A stretch of DNA of 64,000 bases, taken from positions 7,192,001-7,256,000 of the forward strand of contig BSBN01001687.1 in assembly GCA_027924645.1 (NCBI GenBank), read 5' to 3'. The position numbers and the translations under genes were made by a program. The DNA comes from Cunninghamia lanceolata (Eukaryota > Streptophyta > Pinopsida > Cupressales > Cupressaceae). The first letter of the stretch is position 1. Every line of letters begins with the position of its first letter. The notes beneath the pieces were generated by a model. It was not told the DNA's origin and made no database searches. It saw only the letters and a list, made by a program, of their open reading frames with translations. Shown piece by piece: positions 56,440-64,000 of this stretch.

Positions 56440-59338
56440 TGACGTGGCGTTGGTTAATATATAATTCAATATGGAGGGCTTCATGATGAGAAGGTCCGAG
56501 CGATGAAAGATCTTTGTCGGAAAAGGTTAAATGGTAGGGCGATACAATACTAGCTGTCATGGTTTGGAATTGTGTAGTGTCAATATCATTAGGAACGGAT
56601 GACTCTTGCAAGGCTTTATCAAGGATGGCTTTATGGGCAGGTGATATGCGTAACAACTCCAAAATAGAAATGTGAGTAGGGGTCTTACCAAGGTGATCAA
56701 GGATATTATAGTTAGAGGTTGAACGGACACTAGATGGTGCACCTTGGATAGTAACACGACTTCAATGAGTGGTAACAGAAAAATTTGGATCTCCTTGGAT
56801 AGTAACTGAGGCTTGATGAATGGTATCCAGATGATTATGTTCTTTTTCTCTTATGGTAATGGTAGAGACATGAGCTTGTTCAATACGACCAATAGTGGAT
56901 GACTCATAGGTATATTGGATATTCTTCCCTTTATTGGAAGTACTTGCCTGGTCATGTGATGGGAGTGGATTTTTAAAAGCATCAAGATCATAGTTTAAAG
57001 TTTGTTTAGGTGTATCAACGCAAATGGTCCCTTGATCAATGAGGTTTTGAATCACATGTTTCAATTTCATGCATCCAGATGTACTATGTCCTTTCACTCT
57101 ATGAAATTCACAATATTCATTGTCTTTGCACCAATTGGGCTTGTATTATGGTTCTTCATAAGGTCGAGCCTCAGGTAGTGTTATTGTGCCTCCTTGCAAA
57201 CATTTCTTCAAGACAGATTCAATAGGTTTGCCCAAAGGAGTAAATTGTCATTTAGGAGATGGAGTTGTTCGCATTTGGTCTCGTGGAAGAAATGGTGTAT
57301 TTTTGTTTGTTGCTTGAATATCGATGGGAGGTGTCACAATTTGAATGTTCTTTGCATCGACAACACCATCATTCACAACTTTTTTGTTTTTGTTCCAAAA
57401 ATAGGATTTGTCATTTGAGGATTGTGCGTTGTCCTTGGTTTCTTTGAAAATTTTAATAACACCCTTAGCAATTAAATCCTTTTCAATGGTGGTCCCTTTA
57501 GATATTAGCTCATCAAAAGTGGTGGCACTTTGCAATTGTAATTGGAATGATAGCTCGGGATGAAGGTTTTGCACAAAGATGTCCACTTGTTGTTTTTCAA
57601 GGATTTGCCATGAGAGTTTGCTAGCCATGTTACACCATCGTTGAATGAATGAGGAAAAGGTTTCTCCATTGCATTGTTTATTGCTGACAAGATCATTCAT
57701 GGTTACCTCATGTTCAACATTGAAGGCAAAGTGTGAGACAAATTTTCTTGAAAGTTCTCTAAAAGATTTGATACCGGGTGGCAAATGTGAAAACCATTCC
57801 AAGGTGTGTCCTCCAAGACTTTGAGGAAATAGTCGCAAGAGGTATGTATCATCATAGGTGACATCAAGACAAGTGACATAAAATGTTTGAAGATGGTCAT
57901 TCGGATCTCCTTTACCCTTATACTTGTCAAATTGTGGCATCTCAAAGTGTGGAGGGAAAGGTAACATTTGTAATGACTTATCGAATGGGTATGGACATAC
58001 ATCCTCAAAGGAAAATGTTTTCTTTGTGTGTCCCATATGCAAATCAGCCAATTGTTGCTCCATGTCTAAGAGTCGTTGTTCATCTTTAGATGTCAATGAT
58101 TGTTGTTGTTGCATAGGATGATGGTGACTTTGGTGAGGGATATGATATGCCAAAGTATTGTTAGAGGAATATTGTTGTGGTATGATATGGGATGGGATAT
58201 AAGTATTCTGAACGTGGTTATCCATTGGTAGCAAGGTGTAGGTGTCTGGAGATGGATTAGTACATTGAGTTTGCATCGCATGTGAACAATGGGAAGGATT
58301 AATGTATGAAATATGTGGGTTGGAAGTCAACGGGGCTTGAGATACAGTAGATGGATTGATGTAAGATACGTAAGAATGAGGATTAGAGGGAGCTTGGGAT
58401 ACATTTGATGGATTGACATGGGGCATTTGTTGGATGGATGGTTGTGGTCCAAGTGAAGAGAGTTGATCCATGTATGGTTGTGATCCAAAAGTTTGATCAA
58501 CAATAGGGACACTAGGAGTGGAAGATACTTGCGATGTTTAGCCAAAATTTGGGGATGCGGATGGTTGGGATGGTTAAACAGGTGATACAACTAAAGGTGC
58601 CTGGGTAACATGCGCAGAAGAGGTGTGAATGGAAGAAGATACCATGGGAGGAGATACATGAGATGTAACAACATGTGACACTTTTTGGTGAGCCCCTTGA
58701 GAAGCTTGGGGTATATGGGAAGAAGTTGTGTTTATGGAAGGAAGTTGTGTAGATTGAGACACATGAGATGGAGTGGATTGGGATGCATTTTGGTAAGATA
58801 CTTGAAGAGCTTGTGACACATAGGATTTAACAACATCGGTCAGTGTTATAAAAGGTTCAATGGATGGAGGTGCATGAAATGGAGGAAGGGTAGGAATGGT
58901 ATGGCTATTGTGTGGTGAAGGTGTAGATATGGTGTACATGGTAGAAATGGCTTTGTCCTTTTCAACAACAATAGTATTATTGGTAGGCCCATGTTTTTGG
59001 ATCATGGATATATCAAAGTCATTAGGCAGTTTGACTCTAGCTTGAGCTAAGCGTAGGAAGATTTGTTCTTGATTGACGTCAATGATTTTATTAGCATGTC
59101 ACAAAGTTGTAGGGTCTTGAAGATCCTCTTGATCATCTAATGAATCCTCATATGCAGGTTGATATTGGGGCACATGAGTAGAGGATGAAGGCTCAAAATG
59201 ACGTTGTGGCACTTGAGTGTTTGAGGGAGCTGCAATAGTGTAACCTTTAGGTACAAATGTGTCTTTAGGCATTCCAGTCGTAAATTGAGAAGCATCCTTA
59301 AGGGGAGTATCTTGAAACTGTTGCAAATTGACTTCCAT
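56440..59338 (-). pseudogene. element E gag, broken
   Basis: ATG at 59,338 (MEVNLQQFQDTPLKD). The N-terminal 500 residues are Ser/Thr/Pro/His-rich with repeated xVSQAP and SYINPS words (about 58,900-58,260). The capsid-like domain at about 58,030-57,500 shows FEMPQFDKYKGKGDPNDHL, LFPQSLGGHTLEWF and FSSFIQRWCNMASKLSW. The zinc knuckle near 57,130-57,070 reads YCEFHRVKGHSTSGC (C-x2-H-x4-H-x4-C). The frame 58,471-57,248 is open for 407 codons; elsewhere stops and shifts break it. Confidence 0.8.
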
Positions 59339-59879
59339 AGCTACTTTTTATTGGCTTCTTATGTGGGGCATGGTTTGTGATGTTGGACTAGTTTGACAAA
59401 GTTAAGACTCTTGGCTGATTAGCTTGGCTAAATTTGATTGATGATCAAAAGTTTGAATTGGTTTGGATTGATGTTTGCTTGAATTGGATTGATTTGTTTG
59501 TTTTGAATTGGGTTTGATTTGGATTATCCCCCAAGAGATAGACTTGTGAACTCAAAGGTGGAAAAAGTTGGTTTACTGCTAATGATCAAAAGGACAAGTT
59601 GTTGATCAAAGACAAAGGATAATGATGATTTGCTAGTTGATTGATGGTGATGCTAGCTATTTTGAGTCTCAAGAGGATGGAGGGCTCAACAAGTCCAAAA
59701 GATGTGATGAGATTGAGGTTTGATTTGATACTGGTTGAAAATGATCGATGTATAGGCCTAGAAGTTGCTAATGGACTCAAGATTGAAGGATTGAAGTGAT
59801 GGACAGATTGGATATGTGATGACAGACTACAGTTTACCAAACATGACGCTATGTAAACCAAGTGTGATTACCAATAGCT

Positions 59880-60150
59880 CAAATGCAATTTAGGATAATA
59901 CAAAAGCGACTATCTAATAACCAAGTGCGGGATCCTGCTTTTCAAATGCGACTGGCAAAGGCTCAAATGTAATTTTCTGTTGTTCAAATGCGACTGTCCT
60001 AGGGTTTTAACACTTTCAATGTAAGCCAAATGTGAGCATCTAAAGTTCAAGTGCGATAGGCTATTGTTCAACTGTGATCGGATGATGTTCAAATGTGACT
60101 AGGAAAGGCTCAAATGCAATTTTATGTTGTTTAAATGTGACTGAGTGTGA
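59880..60150 (-). repeat. dispersed CAAATGCGACT repeats in the leader/LTR of E
   Basis: About ten degenerate copies of (T)CAAATGCGACT at 15-40 bp spacing. More copies at 61,085-61,205 lie upstream of the TATA box. The same word in reverse orientation forms the cluster at 10,840-11,125. Confidence 0.55.
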
Positions 60151-60683
60151 TAGGGAATTGTTTTTGGCAATGTTTTGTTTGTTTTGACAAGAAAATAGAT
60201 GATTACAAACACTCAAGCATGCAAAACACTCCAAATTGTACAACTGAGGCTAGGCAAGGACAATATTTGTTGAATTCCCACTTGGATTTCTCTAGCTACG
60301 CTTATTCAAAGTGGATAGCTCCAAAAACTTGGTGACATGGGCTCCCCTTACAGTGCACTCACTTATCAGGCACACCAAGTTCCAAGTCCTTAAGATGCAT
60401 AGATCTTAAGGTACTTTGCTATCTCTACTAAGAACTGCGAGAACGTGGGACGACTTCAGAGGTCTGACCTCCTGCATCAACAAATAGAAGGATTTTAGCC
60501 ACTACACAAAGGTTTCTAGTAAATATCTAGGGGACCGGCACCTTACGAGCGTCCAGCAAGCCACTTAAAGATCTAACTAGCTCTACTAGGAGTTTTAATA
60601 TACAGTAGGTACGCCTCCTTTCGAAATAGCACCGTACGGTAAGCGCTAATATTGGTATGAACTTGGCTTTTCCCTTATCCTAG

Positions 60684-60691
60684 TTTATATA
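60684..60691 (-). promoter_or_regulatory. TATA box of element E 5' LTR
   Basis: TATATAAA on the minus strand, about 1.35 kb upstream of the gag ATG at 59,338. Confidence 0.5.
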
Positions 60692-61211
60692 GTGGACCAG
60701 ACAAAAGTAACGCTTGGGGTCACAAATGAGTTCTCCTTGCAGATGTGTCTCAAGAGCAGGCCCTCCCTAAAGATAATAACAAGTTCTCGTGCACCCAAGA
60801 TCCATTTGATAGGTAAGGGGAGAGGATACTTTGGTTATTAGCTTAGGGTTAAAAACATGCACATCAAGCAAACAAAGAAGATAAAACAAGCACGGAGCAA
60901 ACAAGGTTGCTTTTAAGCACCAAAACCAAATGTTCCTAGATTAGTGGAAAATATGATGAGCCTTAGACTGATCGATCCTGCAAACAAATTTATCAGTAGT
61001 TTTAAACCTCCTGTCTTTGACACGCAATAAGATGTTGCACGAATAGTTGTTAGATGCCAAAGAAATCAAGATACAGATATCCAAAACTAAATGCGTATGA
61101 CAAAAACCAAAAGTAATTTATTGTTAACCAAATGCAACTGGCATTTTACCATATGCGGTCACCTGCTATTCAAGTGCGATTCTAAAGTTACCAAACGCGA
61201 TTTGTTGTTGT

Positions 61212-62231
61212 TGAAAGGAAGCAAGGTATGCGAAAAATGCTTCCTACACTAATCTACTAAGGAAAGGTTTATGCAAATTTCAACTTTTACAATCACAAAT
61301 TAAGATGCACATTAACAGAAAGATAATAACAACTTCCAAATGCAAACACAAAACTCACAACACAAGATATACGTGGGGAAACCCCTTTCAGGTAAAAAAC
61401 CCCACACTCCAAATCTGCCCAATATATTATTCAAGAATCACGAAGATTACAATATACTTGCAGAGAAATATTTTACATGAGTATATTCAACCAAATATCT
61501 AGGAGGTAATTTGACATCTATAAGATTCTTACATACAACCTCCATCTCAAGCTCTTGATATATAGGAGATACAATACAATACACCGCCAACGGTAATTAC
61601 AAAACCATGAGCTAAAACCACCCAAAACTAGCACCCAAATTATCTCCAATCAAAGATGCCTTGTGATGTGCCAAAACACACACCAACATGTGTAAATCTC
61701 CCTTTTACAACTCTTTTACGTGTCCAACACATTTTTACATTTCCCAAAAATAGAAGGTCCAACTTTCAGAGGTCATAACTTTTGATCTAGGTGTTCAATT
61801 GACGAGCCATTTAATGCGTCAGAAAGCTTGTGAAGAGATCTATCACCCTATAACCTGATACACTAGTTATGACCATTTTTGGGACATTTAGAGAAGTTTT
61901 GATTTCGGTAATTGAGTTCAAAACTTTTTTTTGGCAGTTTCAAAAAATAGAAACTTTAATATCTCGTGATCCAGATATGATCTTGAGATGAAACTCACCC
62001 AAAATGTTCAATAGTTGTTCCACACCTTCTGGGAAAAATTTTAGGTCAATCTGAGCTCAATCGAAGGACTTACTAAAAATAGTAAGTCTCGCTATTTTTA
62101 TCTTGTTTGGAAACTTTTGGAAACTTTGAAAGTTCCAGACCATTATCCAAGATAAAGGGTATTCAAAAATACCAAAACTAGGAAGAATAGTAATCTTTCA
62201 AAGTTGCAAGGTTGAGACACTTTTCTTAACA
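61212..62231 (-). repeat. 3' LTR of copia element D, 1,020 bp
   Basis: On the plus strand it begins TGAAAGGAAGCAAGG and ends TTCTTAACA, directly followed by TTCTCCCACTTG, the complement of a GTGGGAGAA purine tract. Ends and a middle segment match the solo LTR at 49,760-50,633 in reverse orientation, so both belong to one copia family. Confidence 0.85.
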
Positions 62232-62241
62232 TTCTCCCACT
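62232..62241 (-). other. polypurine tract of copia D
   Basis: GTGGGAGAAT-type purine run on the minus strand, immediately 5' of the LTR. It primes plus-strand DNA synthesis in copia elements. Confidence 0.75.
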
Positions 62242-62289
62242 TGTCAAACACCTTGCAAGAGCAAAGGGAGAATCAACACCATGATTTAA

Positions 62290-64000
62290 TTGCTAGGGGC
62301 CAAGAGGCCCATAGACTCTGAAGACCATCTGAACTTCTCTATTCTCATAGGTTTTGTCGAGGAATCTACAACATTCATCAAAGTATCAACTTTCTCCAAG
62401 TTTACCTTCCCATCCTCTACCATGTCATGAACAAAATGGTACTAGACATCAATATGCTTAGTCCTTGTGTGGAAAGTAGGATTCTTCGCCAAACATATGG
62501 CACTCTGACTGTCACAACAAATAGTAATCTTCCCTACATCAAAGCCAACATTAGAACACAATCTCTTAAGCCAAATGACTTCTTTACAAGCATGCATTGC
62601 TGCCATGTACTTAGCTTCAATAGTGGACAAAGTGACCACAAGTTGCCATTTACTCATCCAAGTTATAGCACCACCAAATAGAGTGAACACATAAGCACTG
62701 GTGGATCTCCTGCTGTCAATGTCACCTGCCCAATCTGAATCCACAAATTCAAGAATAAAAAGTGAATGTCAAGGTCCTATAGGATAACCATGAAAACATA
62801 AGGAATACTCGGAAGTACCTTGCAAATATCTAAACACTCTCTTAACTACATCCCAATGTACCTGTCCAGGATTAGCCATAAATCGACTAAGAACTCCCAC
62901 TACTTGGGCAATGTCTGGTCTTGTATAGACCATCGCATACATCAAACTGCCAACCGCACTAGCATAAGGAACTTTGCTCATATCCTCTATCTCAGAAGAA
63001 GACTTTGGACAATCTTTAATAGATAACTTTGTCCCCATTGTAACAGGAACAATCAAAGGTCTACAATCCATCATGTTGAATCTATCCAACACAGTGTTAA
63101 CATACTTACTCTAGCCTAACCAAAGTTTTATGTTTTCTCTGTCTCTTATGATCTCCATCCCCAGAATGTACCGAGCTACCCCTAGATTTTTCATCTCAAA
63201 TTGTGCTGACAATTGAGACTTCAAATCATAAATCAAACTTTTACCATTCCCAATCAATAACATATCATCGACATATAATGCAATAATGAGAATGCAATCA
63301 TTGTCAAACTTGTAGTAAACACAATGATCTGATTTCAATCTTTGAAATCCAATACTCAACACAAAGACATCAAACTTCTAGTACCACATCCTAGGAGACT
63401 GTTTCAAACCATACAAAGACTTTTTCAACTTGCAAACCAGATTTTCTTTACCTTTCACCACGTAGTGCTCTCGCTGTGACATATAGATTTCCTCCTCCAA
63501 GTCACCATGAAGGAATGTTGTCTTCACATCCATCTGTTCCACTTCTAGATCATACACTGCTGCAAGAGATAACAAGAACTGAATAGATGTCATCTTTGCA
63601 ACGGGAGAGAAAATTTCACCATAGTCAATTCCCTCCACCTGAGAATACCCCTTCGCAACCAATCTAGCCTTATATTTCTCAACACTGCCATCTACACCAA
63701 ATTTCTTTTTGAACACCCATTTACATCCAACAAGTTTTCGTCCTTCAGGAAAAGGCACCAAGTCCCAAGTATTATTCTTTTCCAAAGAAGGCATCTCCTC
63801 TGCCATGCCCTCCTTCTAGGAACTTGCATCTTTCATAGCCATAGCCTCTTTCACAGTTCTAGGCTCATCAATGTTAGAAATCAAAGCAAAAATACAACTG
63901 GAATCATGCAATGAATAACCAAACCTATCAGGTTGCTGCCTTATCCACGTGGACCTCCTCAAAGGTTGAGGTTGAGGTTCTTCATCTTCTTCTAAACTTT
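62290..64000 (-). pseudogene. copia D pol: RT and RNase H, runs off right edge
   Basis: Read leftwards from the right edge: linker (STWIRQQPDRFGYS, then EPRTVKEAMAM), then RT with NNTWDLVPFPEGRKLVGCKWVF-like start near 63,770, VEQMDVKTTFLHGDLEEEIYM near 63,520, SLYGLKQSPRMWY near 63,400 and the YVDDM active site near 63,265. The connection PYASAVGSLMYAMVYTRPDIA is near 62,940. RNase H: DSDWAGDIDSRRSTSAYVF near 62,730, STIEAKYMA and CDSQSAICLAKNP. Nearly intact: interior stops are TAG at 63,380, 63,113 and 62,444, each where copia proteins have Gln, plus a TGA near 62,770. Young relative to its neighbours. Integrase, protease and gag lie outside the window. Confidence 0.9.

Larger units (their letters stand above)
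59339..61211 (-). other. leader and partial 5' LTR of element E
   Basis: No ORF. On the minus strand TATATAAA at 60,691-60,684 in the context GTCCACTATATAAAC is a good TATA box pointing at the gag of E, so the U3/R junction lies near 60,660. The LTR/leader boundary and primer site were not found; a TGG-starting candidate near 60,313 is weak. The LTR continues rightwards but is cut at 61,211 by copia D. Confidence 0.5.

Noticed and set aside
15342..59338. Treating the minus-strand pol (15.3-18.5 kb) and gag-protease (54.9-59.3 kb) as two elements
   Set aside because: They are complementary halves and join in frame at a conserved RT block when 18,489-54,901 plus one target duplication is removed.
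1..64000. tRNA, rRNA, CRISPR arrays or bacterial operon features
   Set aside because: None seen. The clustered short repeats lack regular spacers, and the sequence is plant-type transposon DNA.

Overview
This window looks like the gene-poor, repeat-saturated part of a large plant genome, most likely a conifer. That is an inference from the nested Ty3/gypsy and Ty1/copia elements, the very long LTRs, the CxxH-type Gag zinc knuckles and the heavy decay; I cannot name a species. No intact ordinary host gene is visible. Almost everything is retrotransposon sequence in layers, plus a broken calreticulin retrocopy (about 7.43-7.88 kb) and a broken plant-mobile-domain gene (about 10.7-13.2 kb).

Layout. 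1-3473: 5' part of an Athila-lineage element on the minus strand (LTR, tRNA-Asp-type primer site, gag running off the left edge). 3478-6320: 3' half of a minus-strand copia element with its 625-bp LTR. 6.3-9.0 kb: degenerate repeats and the calreticulin pseudogene. 9.0-9.4 kb: a fragment of the novel ORF family described below. 9.4-13.2 kb: AT-rich DNA, a promoter-like region and the PMD pseudogene. 13.2-15.3 kb: non-coding DNA with direct repeats. 15,342-18,488 and 54,902-59,338 are the two halves of one minus-strand Tat-lineage Ty3/gypsy element (called E here): Gag, protease and G-patch on the right; RT, RNase H, archaeal-type RNase H and integrase on the left. The two halves join in frame once the 36.4 kb between them is removed. 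59.3-61.2 kb is its leader and part of its 5' LTR. 61,212-64,000 is the 3' half of a copia element (D) with a 1,020-bp LTR.

The central object is that 36.4-kb insert, 18,489-54,901 (element B, plus strand). It has TG/CA-type ends and a 5-bp target duplication (AGTCT/AGTCC). I read it as one Ty3/gypsy retrotransposon whose two LTRs are each about 7.2 kb (18,489-25,718 and 46,878-54,901). Each LTR holds, in its U3 part and on the gag-pol strand, a reading frame of about 1,500 codons. It encodes an unrecognised protein: a globular N-terminal half, a charged disordered middle, a coiled coil and an acidic tail. The TATA box and AATAAA of the LTR lie after this ORF. A third, more diverged copy of the same LTR (33,356-45,225, duplication GTACG) sits as a solo LTR inside the integrase gene of B. 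Inside that copy is a 5,047-bp TG...CA unit (35,226-40,272, duplication GGTAG) carrying a distant relative of the same ORF, intact over 1,061 codons. The right LTR of B also contains an 874-bp solo copia LTR (duplication ATGAT) related to the LTR of D. Subtracting nested inserts, B was about 23.7 kb.

Inferred order of events: element E first; B into the pol gene of E; solo LTR B' into the integrase of B; the 5-kb unit into B'; independently the copia solo LTR into the right LTR of B and copia D into the LTR of E. Most in-frame stops are TAG where relatives have CAG, the pattern expected from deamination of CHG-methylated cytosine in silenced plant transposons. Several stops are shared by both LTRs of B, so its LTR ORF was already broken when B moved. 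The intact 5-kb copy is the best template for studying the protein.
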